Assembly (NCBI GenBank): GCA_015066515.1
Contig: SVOH01000001.1
Span: forward strand, 124,001 to 188,000
Length of the DNA: 64,000 nt
Source of the DNA: Oscillospiraceae bacterium
Lineage (GTDB): Bacteria > Bacillota > Clostridia > Oscillospirales > Acutalibacteraceae
Direction of reading: 5' to 3'
Under the pieces are notes generated by a model. It worked only from the letters and a program-made list of their open reading frames with translations, made no database searches and was not told the DNA's origin. Made by a program: the position numbers and the translations under genes. Shown here one piece after another: positions 31,382 to 39,518 of this stretch. Numbering within the stretch: the stretch's first letter is position 1; the number at the start of each line of letters is the position of its first letter.

Positions 31382-32656
31382 ATGTTTGTTGATATAGCAA
31401 AAATACATTTAAAGGCCGGTAACGGTGGAAATGGTGCAGTGTCCTTTCATCGAGAAAAATATATTGCGGCAGGTGGTCCTGACGGCGGTGACGGTGGCAA
31501 GGGCGGTAATATAGTTTTTCAGGTAGACGACAATTTGTCTACCCTTGCTGATTTTCGATATAAACGTAAATATACCGCAGAAAACGGCGAAGACGGAAAA
31601 ACCGATCGTTGCACAGGCAAATCAGCACCCCCTTTATTAATAAAGGTGCCACGCGGCACGGTTGTAAAGGAAACCGAAACAGGTCGTATAATCGCCGATT
31701 TGTCAGACAAAGAGCCTGTTGTAATAGCCAAAGGCGGTAACGGCGGTTGGGGCAATCAGCATTTTGCAAACTCTACCCGTCAGATTCCGCGTTTTGCAAA
31801 AAACGGAAATCCCGGTGAAGAAATTGACGTAACGCTTGAGCTTAAGCTTCTGGCCGATGTCGGACTTATCGGTTTTCCAAACGTTGGCAAATCTACCTTT
31901 TTATCGGTTGTAAGTGACGCAAAACCCAACATTGCTAATTATCATTTTACAACCCTTACTCCCGTGCTGGGTGTAATCCGTATGGGTGAAGGCAGCTCGT
32001 TTGTAATGGCCGATATACCCGGTCTTATTGAAGGCGCTAGCGAAGGTGTGGGGCTTGGTCACGAGTTTTTGCGCCATGTTGAGCGTTGTAGAATGCTTGT
32101 TCATGTTATAGATATTTCGGGTAGTGAGGGCCGCGACCCAATTGATGATTTTGATAAGATAAATACAGAACTATCAGCATTTAGCGAGGAATTAACTACA
32201 CGACCGCAGGTGGTTGTGGGTAATAAGTGCGACCTAATTGAAGAGGAAGAAACAGCAAAATATGCCGAGTATTTTGAATCTCGAGGTTATAAATTTTTTC
32301 CTGCTATGGCGGCTATTGCCGAGGGAACCGGAGAGGTTATAAATTACGTTGCGGCCGAGCTTGCTAAGCTTCCTGCAATAAAGGTTTACGAGCCTGAACC
32401 AAAGCCACAACTTGATTTAAGCGCGCCTAAAAAGCGTAGCTTTAACATTCGAGTTTGTGATGACGTATACTTTGTTGAGGATGCGCCTTGGATTATGGAC
32501 GTTATGAACGAGGTTAACCCCGAAGACTATGAATCACTACAATATTTTGAACGTGTTATGCGTCAGACGGGTATTATCGATGCGCTTCGCAAAGCAGGAA
32601 TTCAAGAGGGCGATACCGTAAGTGTATATGACGTGGAATTTGAGTTTATGGACTAG
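31382..32656 (+). CDS. obg: Obg family GTPase
   Basis: A 424-residue essential GTPase of ribosome maturation and stress control. Domains in order: the glycine-rich Obg fold (residues 1-158, GNGGNGAVSFHREKY... GGPDGGDGGKGGNIVF), the G domain with GFPNVGKST, DIPGLIEGASEG and NKCDL, and a C-terminal OCT domain (~345-424). The length and motifs are standard. Confidence 0.96.
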   Translation: MFVDIAKIHLKAGNGGNGAVSFHREKYIAAGGPDGGDGGKGGNIVFQVDDNLSTLADFRYKRKYTAENGEDGKTDRCTGKSAPPLLIKVPRGTVVKETETGRIIADLSDKEPVVIAKGGNGGWGNQHFANSTRQIPRFAKNGNPGEEIDVTLELKLLADVGLIGFPNVGKSTFLSVVSDAKPNIANYHFTTLTPVLGVIRMGEGSSFVMADIPGLIEGASEGVGLGHEFLRHVERCRMLVHVIDISGSEGRDPIDDFDKINTELSAFSEELTTRPQVVVGNKCDLIEEEETAKYAEYFESRGYKFFPAMAAIAEGTGEVINYVAAELAKLPAIKVYEPEPKPQLDLSAPKKRSFNIRVCDDVYFVEDAPWIMDVMNEVNPEDYESLQYFERVMRQTGIIDALRKAGIQEGDTVSVYDVEFEFMD

Positions 32657-32667
32657 GGTGTTAATTT

Positions 32668-32745
32668 ATGGATAACGTTAATTTATTAAGTCCGTCGGTT
32701 TTGGCGTTTGTAGGTGAGGTTGCGAGCGCGTCCTGTGGACGATGA
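32668..32745 (+). pseudogene. Truncated duplicate of the mrnC start
   Basis: An ATG encoding 25 residues. The first 16 (MDNVNLLSPSVLAFVG) are identical to the start of Mini-RNase III at 32861, followed by Glu for Asp, unrelated codons and a stop. Over the 48 shared bases there are 5 differences, all synonymous third positions. It could be a remnant or a translated upstream ORF. No ribosome site better than GGGTG is present. Confidence 0.75.
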
Positions 32746-32843
32746 AGCGAGCAAAACGAAGCGCCGCGGTCGTAAGGCGCGCCACGCTCCAAGTGAGCGA
32801 GGCTTACGGGAACCGCAAGAGGTCCCCGACAGTAAGTTTTTAT
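32719..32843. repeat. GC-rich inserted element between two copies of the mrnC start
   Basis: About 120 bases much richer in GC than the flanks, with three small hairpins in a row: CGTCC/GGACG (32729/32737), GCGCC/GGCGC (32761/32776) and CGCTC/GAGCG (32785/32795). It has no credible reading frame. It may be a dispersed intergenic repeat that inserted here. Confidence 0.55.
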
Positions 32844-32860
32844 AAAGGTATGAAATATTT

Positions 32861-33223
32861 ATGGATAATGTAAATTTATTAAGTCCATCGGTTTTGGCGT
32901 TTGTCGGGGACGCAGTATACGGACTGCTTGTAAGAACCAAGCTTGCCGAGATAAATCGTTCCTCAGGCGATCTTCACGCGTTTTCAGTAAAATATGTAAG
33001 TGCCGTGGCACAGGCAGAGGCATTTAAAAAAATAGAAGGCGTTCTAACAGAGAAAGAAATGATGATTTTTAGGCGTGGCCGTAATTTTCATACAGGAAAT
33101 ACGCCCAAAAGCGCAACAAACGGTGAGTATCACACTGCAACAGGGCTTGAATGTCTGTTTGGTTTTTTGCATTTGTCAGGGCAAAACGACAGAATCAATG
33201 AATTGTTTCAGTTGATTTGGTAA
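32861..33223 (+). CDS. mrnC: Mini-ribonuclease III
   Basis: A 120-residue RNase III catalytic domain without a double-stranded RNA-binding domain. It has AFVGDAVYGLLVR with the catalytic Asp, RGRNF, and EYHTATGLECLFGFLHL with the second metal-binding Glu. It matures 23S rRNA in Firmicutes. The ATG at 32861 has AAAGG upstream; an upstream truncated copy of its first codons lies at 32668. Confidence 0.92.
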   Translation: MDNVNLLSPSVLAFVGDAVYGLLVRTKLAEINRSSGDLHAFSVKYVSAVAQAEAFKKIEGVLTEKEMMIFRRGRNFHTGNTPKSATNGEYHTATGLECLFGFLHLSGQNDRINELFQLIW

Positions 33224-33234
33224 ATACGAATATT

Positions 33235-33276
33235 AATAATACCCCCGCACAAAATATTTTGTGCGGGGGTATTATT
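33235..33276. promoter_or_regulatory. Perfect 42-bp palindrome covering the ribosome site of the YitT gene
   Basis: The sequence is its own reverse complement across all 42 bases, with centre AAAATATTTT and arms containing ACCCCCGCAC / GTGCGGGGGT. The right arm contains GGGGG, correctly spaced from the GTG start at 33277. In RNA the ribosome site would be locked in a ~19-bp stem. No U run follows, so it is not a standard terminator. Confidence 0.7.
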
Positions 33277-34131
33277 GTGAAAAAAAGATTTTTTAAAATT
33301 ACAACAGATTTAATGCTTTTTATAGCAGGTGCAGCCGTGTATTCAGCGGCGGTAAATATGTTTTTGTCACCAAACGGAATATCTCCGGGCGGATTTACAG
33401 GTGTTGCGACGGTTGTAAATTACCTGACAGATATTCCTACGGGAATAATGCTTTTTATATTTAATATACCCGTTTTAATTTTAGGATACGTCAAATTAGG
33501 CGGCGTATTTATATTAAAAACATCGTTCGTAACAGCTCTTGTGTCTGTAAGCCTTGACATTTTGGCAAAAATATTACCGCCGCTTAAAACAGACGGAATA
33601 CTTGCGTCTATGTTTGGCGGCATCTTAATGGGTCTAGGACTATCACTTATACTGCTTCGGGGCGCTACAACAGGTGGTATAGATATTATAGCAAAGCTTA
33701 TAAACCGCAGGCACCGTCATTTAAGTGTCGGTAAAATAATTCTTATGGCAGACGGGTTTGTCATAGTGATCAATGCGCTTGTTTATAAAAACGCAGAAAG
33801 CGCACTTTACTCAATTGTAGCTATGTATGCCGCTACTCGAATGATGGATTTACTTCTTTACGGTGCCGACAGAGGAAAGATTATTTATATAGTTACAAAT
33901 AGTCCAGATACAATTTGTCGTCAAATAAATCATACTGTAGGGCGCGGTGTTACAAGGCTGTCGGTTATCGGCGGTTATACGGGTGAGAGTCGTATCATGC
34001 TTATGTGTACTGTGCGAATTCACGAGACGTCAGCGGTACACGATATTGTGCGTAAAAACGACCCTAAAGCCTTCATAGTAACAAGCGATGCGGGCGAGAT
34101 AATCGGTGAAGGATTTAAACCGCAATCATAA
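33277..34131 (+). CDS. YitT family membrane protein (second copy)
   Basis: A 284-residue paralogue of the protein at 21682, with the same plan: five to six membrane segments (NGISPGGFTGVATVVNYL matches the family motif) and a C-terminal DUF2179 domain (SVIGGYTGESRIMLMCTV, later AFIVTSDAGEIIGEGF). The GTG at 33277 is chosen because GGGGG lies 7 bases upstream and the N-terminus then aligns with the paralogue; a TTG at 33217 inside mrnC lacks a ribosome site. Translation may be limited by the palindrome over the ribosome site. Confidence 0.85.
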   Translation: MKKRFFKITTDLMLFIAGAAVYSAAVNMFLSPNGISPGGFTGVATVVNYLTDIPTGIMLFIFNIPVLILGYVKLGGVFILKTSFVTALVSVSLDILAKILPPLKTDGILASMFGGILMGLGLSLILLRGATTGGIDIIAKLINRRHRHLSVGKIILMADGFVIVINALVYKNAESALYSIVAMYAATRMMDLLLYGADRGKIIYIVTNSPDTICRQINHTVGRGVTRLSVIGGYTGESRIMLMCTVRIHETSAVHDIVRKNDPKAFIVTSDAGEIIGEGFKPQS

Positions 34132-34178
34132 ATTGCGGTAAAGTACATAATAAATTTTTAAAAATGTCAAAATATGTA

Positions 34179-34207
34179 TTGTTTTTCTTGAATTAATGTT
34201 GTATAAT
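34179..34207 (+). promoter_or_regulatory. Promoter of the oxaloacetate decarboxylase operon
   Basis: TTGTTT (34179-34184) and TATAAT (34202-34207), 17 bases apart. The leader of about 70 bases contains a small GAGAAT..ATTTTCTC hairpin before GGGAGGTG. Confidence 0.6.
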
Positions 34208-34283
34208 AAATATAATTGGGAGAGAATCGGATTTTCTCAATTTACGTAACAATTTTCATTGCATTTTGGGAGGTGCAAAATAA

Positions 34284-34598
34284 GTGGAAATGATTAAAAA
34301 TTTAGCATTAGCGACCGACACGGTGTCGACAACACCTGACTGGATGGTTGTTGTAATGGGCGTAGGCGTTGTTTTTGTGGGACTTGTTCTTATAATCCTT
34401 ATTTGTAAGGTTATGGGTCTTTTCTTTGCAAGAACAGCCAAGAGCAATAGCAAGCCTGAGGTGACAGTGGCTCCTGCGGCTACAAATGCTACAATCGAAA
34501 ACCGTCAAGAGATTATTGCTGCGGTAACCGCGGCTTGCGCCGAAGAAATGGGTACAGATATTTCAGCCCTTCGTGTAATCTCATTCAAAAAAATTTAA
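34284..34598 (+). CDS. oadG: Sodium-pumping decarboxylase gamma subunit (OadG family)
   Basis: A 104-residue protein with one membrane segment (residues ~20-45, WMVVVMGVGVVFVGLVLIIL) and a soluble tail, as in OadG, which assembles the alpha and beta subunits. The start is GTG at 34284 with GGGAGGTG at 34268-34275. First gene of the operon, ahead of the biotin carrier. Confidence 0.85.
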   Translation: MEMIKNLALATDTVSTTPDWMVVVMGVGVVFVGLVLIILICKVMGLFFARTAKSNSKPEVTVAPAATNATIENRQEIIAAVTAACAEEMGTDISALRVISFKKI

Positions 34599-34635
34599 TT
34601 ATAAACCAAAAATACTGAAAAAGAGGTAAATAAAA

Positions 34636-34986
34636 ATGAAAGCTTATAAAGTAACAGTAAATGGAACCGCTTATGAAATCACACTCGAAGCAATTGATGC
34701 AGCCGATGTAAAGGCAGCTCCTGCTGTAGCAGCAGCACCTGCACCTGCTTCGGCTCCTGCAGCAGCTCCCGCAGGCGGCGAAACCGTAAATGCACCAATG
34801 CCCGGTAATGTTCTTGATATTAAAGTAGCAAATGGGGCAAGTGTAAAAAAGGGTGATGTTCTTATCATTCTTGAAGCAATGAAGATGGAAAATGAAATTA
34901 TGGCTCCATGTGATGGTACTGTAAATGTAGTTGTAACTAAGGGTTCTGCAGTCGAGACAGGCGCCGTTCTTTGCACAATAGCATAA
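34636..34986 (+). CDS. Biotin carboxyl carrier protein of the decarboxylase
   Basis: 116 residues. A short N-terminal domain, an Ala/Pro-rich flexible linker (~28-53) and a C-terminal biotinyl domain with the lysine in EAMKMENEIMAP. The biotin swings between the carboxyltransferase (36451) and the membrane beta subunit (35015). It is encoded separately rather than fused to the alpha subunit. Confidence 0.92.
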   Translation: MKAYKVTVNGTAYEITLEAIDAADVKAAPAVAAAPAPASAPAAAPAGGETVNAPMPGNVLDIKVANGASVKKGDVLIILEAMKMENEIMAPCDGTVNVVVTKGSAVETGAVLCTIA

Positions 34987-35014
34987 GAACACTCTTTGTT
35001 AAGGAGTAAACGAA

Positions 35015-36277
35015 ATGGGATTTTTAGATAAATTGTGGGAGTTTTTTCAAACCACAGGCTTTTATATGCTTTTTGGCAACTTTGCTGACGGTGGTTGGAA
35101 AAACCTTGTTATGATTGCAGTATCTTTGTTGCTTTTGTATCTTGCGATAAAGAAACAGTTTGAACCGCTTTTACTTATTGGTATCGCATTTGGTATGTTG
35201 CTTACAAATCTACCCGGTGCAGGGCTTTATCACGGCGAATTATGGACCGAGTTTATGACTGAGGGCTCTCCTTATTATCACAGCTACGGTCATATTATGT
35301 CAAACGGTGGATTTTTAGATTATCTTTATATAGGCGTTAAAACCTGCATTTATCCATGTCTTATATTTGTAGGTATAGGCGCTATGACCGACTTTGGTCC
35401 GCTTATCTCTAATCCAAAGAGCTTGCTGTTGGGCGCGGCTGCGCAGGTTGGTATTTTTGCAACATTTATAGGCTGTATCTTATTGGGCTTTACTCAGCAA
35501 GAAGCCGGCTCGGTAGGTATTATTGGCGGTGCTGATGGTCCTACTGCAATATTTACAACATCTATTTTAGCCCCGCATCTTTTAGGTGCTATTGCGGTTG
35601 CGGCGTATTCATATATGGCATTGGTTCCGGTAATTCAACCGCCTATTATGAAGCTTCTTACAACCAAGAAAGAGCGCGAAATCGTTATGAAGCCGCTCCG
35701 TCAGCCTACCAAGACCGAAAAGATAGTATTTCCTATAGTTGTTACAATATTTGTAGCACTCTTAGTGCCTGATGCAACGGCTCTTGTTGGTTGCTTAATG
35801 CTTGGTAACTTATGGAAAGAATCAGGCGTTGCAGAGCGCCTTTGCAAAACCGCTCAAAACGAGCTTATGAATATTGTAACTATATTCCTTGGTATCTCGG
35901 TTGGTGCTACCGCTACTGCCGAAACCTTCCTTAATTCAAATCGCGACACCGTAATCAATATAGGTGGTAAGGCAATTACACTTTTGCGTATGCCTACAAT
36001 CGAAATCATTGCAATGGGCATTGTGGCATTTGGTGTTGCTACCGCTGTAGGTGTATTGTTTGCTAAGTTTATGAACCTATTTACCAAGAACAAGATTAAC
36101 CCACTCATTGGTTCGGCTGGTGTATCTGCAGTACCAATGGCCGCGCGTGTATCACAGTCGGTTGGTCAAAAGGCGAACCCATCTAACTTCCTTCTTATGC
36201 ACGCTATGGGACCAAACGTTGCGGGTGTTATAGGCTCAGCAATTGCAGCAGGTGTACTGATTTCTCTCTTAGGCTAA
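35015..36277 (+). CDS. oadB: Sodium ion-translocating decarboxylase beta subunit
   Basis: A 420-residue membrane protein with about nine to eleven membrane segments. The conserved sodium/carboxybiotin region [17 protein letters not shown] and the C-terminal [15 protein letters not shown] segment match OadB/MmdB/GcdB. It decarboxylates carboxybiotin and exports Na+. GGAG precedes the ATG. Confidence 0.93.
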   Translation: MGFLDKLWEFFQTTGFYMLFGNFADGGWKNLVMIAVSLLLLYLAIKKQFEPLLLIGIAFGMLLTNLPGAGLYHGELWTEFMTEGSPYYHSYGHIMSNGGFLDYLYIGVKTCIYPCLIFVGIGAMTDFGPLISNPKSLLLGAAAQVGIFATFIGCILLGFTQQEAGSVGIIGGADGPTAIFTTSILAPHLLGAIAVAAYSYMALVPVIQPPIMKLLTTKKEREIVMKPLRQPTKTEKIVFPIVVTIFVALLVPDATALVGCLMLGNLWKESGVAERLCKTAQNELMNIVTIFLGISVGATATAETFLNSNRDTVINIGGKAITLLRMPTIEIIAMGIVAFGVATAVGVLFAKFMNLFTKNKINPLIGSAGVSAVPMAARVSQSVGQKANPSNFLLMHAMGPNVAGVIGSAIAAGVLISLLG

Positions 36278-36287
36278 GCTTAAGTGT

Positions 36288-36380
36288 GGATTAAATCGCC
36301 CACAGCACCGTTTTTTGTTCGGGGCGGTATAAGCAATACAGCACCGCTCACTTCGAAACGGCACTGTGAACGATTTCCTC
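36288..36380 (+). other. Structured spacer between oadB and oadA
   Basis: The 173-base gap before oadA has nested complementary stretches: AAATCG with CGATTT at the outside, CACAG with CTGTG inside, and CCG..CGG hairpins around TTTTTTGTT and TTCG. It may be an mRNA processing site or a stability element that sets subunit ratios. No ORF is present. Confidence 0.35.
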
Positions 36381-36450
36381 CAAACTATATAGACTGACTA
36401 TTTATAGATTGTTGTTTATATGTTTTTTAAACATAGAAAGGAATAAAATT

Positions 36451-37857
36451 ATGGCTAACAAACCATTATATATTACCGATACCATTTTGCGTGATGCTCA
36501 TCAGTCGCAGGCGGCTACCCGTATGCGTATTGAGGATATGATTCCGGCTCTCGAGCGACTTGACAAAATCGGTTACTGGTCGGTAGAGTGTTGGGGTGGC
36601 GCTACCTTTGACTCTTGTATGCGCTTCCTTAACGAAGACCCATGGGAAAGACTTCGCACCATCAAGAAGCATATGCCAAACACCAAGTTGCAGATGCTTT
36701 TCCGCGGTCAGAATATCCTCGGTTACAAGCACTATGCTGACGACGTTGTTGATATGTTTGTTAAAAAGTCAATCGAAAACGGCATTGACGTTATCCGTAT
36801 TTTTGATGCGCTTAACGACCCTCGTAACCTAGAGCAAGCTATTAAGTCTTGTAAAGAGTACGGCGGTATTTGTGAGCCTGCTATCAGCTATACAATCAGT
36901 CCTGTTCATAATGAAGAGTATTTTGTAAACCTCGCAAAGACTCTCGAAAATATGGGTGCTGACGTAATTTGTATTAAGGATATGGCAAATTTGCTTCTCC
37001 CTTACGATGCTTATTCACTTGTTAAAAAACTTAAAGAAAGCGTTAAGGTTCCGATTCATCTTCATACACACAATACCACAGGTACAGGCGATATGACCTA
37101 TCTTATGGCTACACAGGCCGGCGTAGATATTGTTGACTGCGCGCTTTCTCCTTTTGGTAACGGTACTGCAAACCCTGCTACCGAGGCGCTTGTTGCAACT
37201 TTACAGGGCACCGAGCGTGATACAGGTCTTGACCTTGAAAAGCTTTCTGACGTTGCTACACACTTCCGCGGTGTTGCTAACAAGATGAAGGCTGAGGGTA
37301 CACTTGACCCTAAGGTGCTTAATGTTGATGCAAAGACCCTTATTTATCAGGTACCCGGCGGTATGCTTTCTAACACAATTTCTCAATTGAAGCAGGCAGG
37401 TAAAGAAGATAAGCTTTACGAGGTTCTTGCAGAGGTTCCGAGAGTTAAAAAAGACTTTGGTTATCCACCACTCGTAACTCCTACAAGCCAGATTGTTGGT
37501 ACACAGGCTGTTATGAACGTTATCTCGGGCGAGCGCTATAAGATGGTTCCAAAGGAATCAAAGGCGCTCCTTCGTGGAGAATATGGTAAATTGCCCGCTC
37601 CCGTAAACGAAGAAGTTCGAAAGAAAGCTATCGGTGACGACGAGGTTATTACCTGCCGTCCTGCAGATTTATTAGAGCCTGAGCTCGAAAAATATGCGGC
37701 TGAAATGAAGGAAAAGGGTATTGGTAAGTCTTATGAAGACGTACTAAGCTACGCACTTTTCCCACAGGTTGCCGAAAAATTCTTTGCGGTACGTGATGCA
37801 GCCCCCGCAGAAGAGCCTGCAGTTCGCGAGCTTATTGTAGAGGACCTTTCAAACTAA
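36451..37857 (+). CDS. oadA: Oxaloacetate decarboxylase alpha subunit (carboxyltransferase)
   Basis: A 468-residue carboxyltransferase of the pyruvate carboxylase/OadA type. The HMGL-like TIM barrel begins TDTILRDAHQSQAATRMR; it has FRGQNILGYKHY, the carbamylated-lysine region ICIKDMANLL and the metal histidines in HLHTHNTTG. A PYC_OADA domain follows (~300-460). No biotinyl domain is attached; that is the separate protein at 34636. The ATG at 36451 has AAAGGA upstream. The pyruvate-carboxylase-type barrel points to oxaloacetate rather than methylmalonyl-CoA as substrate. Confidence 0.92.
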   Translation: MANKPLYITDTILRDAHQSQAATRMRIEDMIPALERLDKIGYWSVECWGGATFDSCMRFLNEDPWERLRTIKKHMPNTKLQMLFRGQNILGYKHYADDVVDMFVKKSIENGIDVIRIFDALNDPRNLEQAIKSCKEYGGICEPAISYTISPVHNEEYFVNLAKTLENMGADVICIKDMANLLLPYDAYSLVKKLKESVKVPIHLHTHNTTGTGDMTYLMATQAGVDIVDCALSPFGNGTANPATEALVATLQGTERDTGLDLEKLSDVATHFRGVANKMKAEGTLDPKVLNVDAKTLIYQVPGGMLSNTISQLKQAGKEDKLYEVLAEVPRVKKDFGYPPLVTPTSQIVGTQAVMNVISGERYKMVPKESKALLRGEYGKLPAPVNEEVRKKAIGDDEVITCRPADLLEPELEKYAAEMKEKGIGKSYEDVLSYALFPQVAEKFFAVRDAAPAEEPAVRELIVEDLSN

Positions 37858-37876
37858 TGCATAATGACAAAAATTT

Positions 37877-37912
37877 AAAGACACTGCTTTGTTTAAAGCA
37901 GTGTCTTTTTTT
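37877..37912 (+). terminator. Terminator of the oxaloacetate decarboxylase operon
   Basis: AAAGACACTGCTTT / AAAGCAGTGTCTTT with a 4-base loop and a T run. Its stem sequence recurs at 38801. Confidence 0.9.
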
Positions 37913-37987
37913 GCTTTAAAAGTAAAAAATTTGTAACTTGATAAAAGTTCACCCGTTTTGTATAATTTTACCCGAGGGGGAATTGAA

Positions 37988-38794
37988 ATGCAAAATAATC
38001 AAACACCAAGAAATCCTAAAGCAAGCGCTCAGCAGCAGTACAAGATAGCAAGGTCAAACCTACTGCTTATGCTTGTTTTGACCGTGGTAAATATTGTGTT
38101 GCTTGCGGCCAAAGCAGACACAATGCTACTGTTTTCTGCTACAGTTCCATATTATTTGTCGGCTATTTCAATGGGCTTACTTGCGGAATACAGTCAAGTA
38201 GCTTTTGTGGGTTTTGGAATAGTAGTAGCAACATTAGTTATATATCTGTTGTGTTGGGTATTTAGTAAAAAGCACTACGGCTGGATGATAGCGGCACTGG
38301 TGTTATTTATACTTGACAGCATTGCCATGATAGGACTATATGTTTTGGTAGAAGATTTTTCGGGAATATTAGATCTTGTTGTGCATATTTGGGTGCTATA
38401 TTACCTTATAATCGGTGTAAGGTACGGATATAAATTAAAAAATATTCCACCCGAAGAGCAGGTGGAATATGAGCTAGGGCAACCCGAACAACCACAAATA
38501 AATACTGCGGGAAATAGCATTGCATTGCGCGTGGTTGATAACGAAGTTAAGCATCGTGTATTGATAGACGGAAATTATTTGGGGCACTACATATGCTATC
38601 GCCGCGTTAAGCGTATAAATGAATTGGTTGTAGATGGCTATGTGTACGACGATATTGAAATGCTCGCAGAAACGGCGCATGCCTTAAATGCCACAATTGA
38701 CGGTCATCGTATACAGGTAGGCTTTGACGGAGTGTCACACAGCTATATACGTATAGACGGTGAACAGGTTGCAAAAAAATTGAGATTGATATAA
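37988..38794 (+). CDS. Membrane protein of unknown function
   Basis: A 268-residue protein. After a short polar N-terminus come four hydrophobic segments (~20-165) and a soluble C-terminal half (~170-268, containing HRVLIDGNYLGHYICYRRVK). It belongs to no family I recognise. The ATG at 37988 is chosen because GAGGGGG lies at 37974-37980. It is a single gene between two near-identical terminators. Confidence 0.7.
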   Translation: MQNNQTPRNPKASAQQQYKIARSNLLLMLVLTVVNIVLLAAKADTMLLFSATVPYYLSAISMGLLAEYSQVAFVGFGIVVATLVIYLLCWVFSKKHYGWMIAALVLFILDSIAMIGLYVLVEDFSGILDLVVHIWVLYYLIIGVRYGYKLKNIPPEEQVEYELGQPEQPQINTAGNSIALRVVDNEVKHRVLIDGNYLGHYICYRRVKRINELVVDGYVYDDIEMLAETAHALNATIDGHRIQVGFDGVSHSYIRIDGEQVAKKLRLI

Positions 38795-38800
38795 ATACCA

Positions 38801-38840
38801 AAAAGACACTGCTTTTAAACAAAGCAGTGTCTTTTGTTTT
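38801..38840 (+). terminator. Terminator after the 37988 gene
   Basis: AAAAGACACTGCTTT / AAAGCAGTGTCTTTT with a TAAAC loop and TTTT tail. The stem is the same as at 37877. Confidence 0.88.
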
Positions 38841-38867
38841 TTATAATTATGCATTATGCATTGTGAA

Positions 38868-39518
38868 TTATTTAAACGGTTTTCCGTTTGTGTCAAATAT
38901 TCCTGTGCGGTTTATTTTGTAGCAATAGTACTTTCCGCTTTCTTCAAAAAATTTGTTTAAGTATAGTTCGGGGTTAAGGTTTTCGGTACTGCCTGCAGGA
39001 AGCTTAATTTTTAAAACCGTGTTGCCATCAGCGTTTTCGAGTGAAAAGTGGTGGATTTTGTCACCGACCTCTATCTCTTTTTCTCCGCCCTTTTTTGTTT
39101 TCTTAAGCACTAAAATGCTTCCGCGGCATAAAAATGCGTTAAGGTTTTCCGCGATCTCGCCGTTATCATCAAAGGTGATGTTAAACTCAGCCGCCGCAAC
39201 ATCACCGGCTTTTTTCATAGGCTCAGCTACGTCAAAAAATCTTATGTAAGGCGGACAAACAGCGTTAAGCTTTTCGGGAATTGTAGAGATGTCATAGTCG
39301 TCGTCTAAAACACGAATATCCAAAACGCTGTAATCACTTTCAAAACCTAATGAAAGTGGAAGCGCAAAGGTCATATAAAGGTGTGGATTAAAGCCTTCGG
39401 TGTACCATACCGGAAGCTCTGCTCGACGTATGGCTCGCGCCATAAAACGAGTCATATCAAGGTGAGAAATAAACCTCATTCTATCATTTTGCTTGTAAAA
39501 AAGTCTAACGTTTTTCAA
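38868..39518 (-). CDS. DUF2344 (TIGR03936) radical-SAM-linked protein
   Basis: A 216-residue protein of the DUF2344 family, nearly always encoded next to, or fused to, the TIGR03960 radical SAM protein found just upstream here. Typical segments are MRFISHLDMTRFMARAIRRA and YTEGFNPHLYMTFALPLSLG. Probably an RNA or nucleotide modification partner; function unproven. The start is TTG at 39518 with GGAAGGGG 8 bases upstream, overlapping the end of the upstream gene by 14 bases. Confidence 0.82.
   Translation of the reverse strand: MKNVRLFYKQNDRMRFISHLDMTRFMARAIRRAELPVWYTEGFNPHLYMTFALPLSLGFESDYSVLDIRVLDDDYDISTIPEKLNAVCPPYIRFFDVAEPMKKAGDVAAAEFNITFDDNGEIAENLNAFLCRGSILVLKKTKKGGEKEIEVGDKIHHFSLENADGNTVLKIKLPAGSTENLNPELYLNKFFEESGKYYCYKINRTGIFDTNGKPFK

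Noticed and set aside
32686-32940. An 84-codon minus-strand frame through the GC-rich element
   Set aside because: It runs antisense to both mrnC copies with no ribosome site or recognisable motif.
33217-33276. Upstream TTG start for the second YitT protein
   Set aside because: It lies inside mrnC, lacks a ribosome site and would translate the palindrome; the GTG at 33277 fits the family N-terminus.
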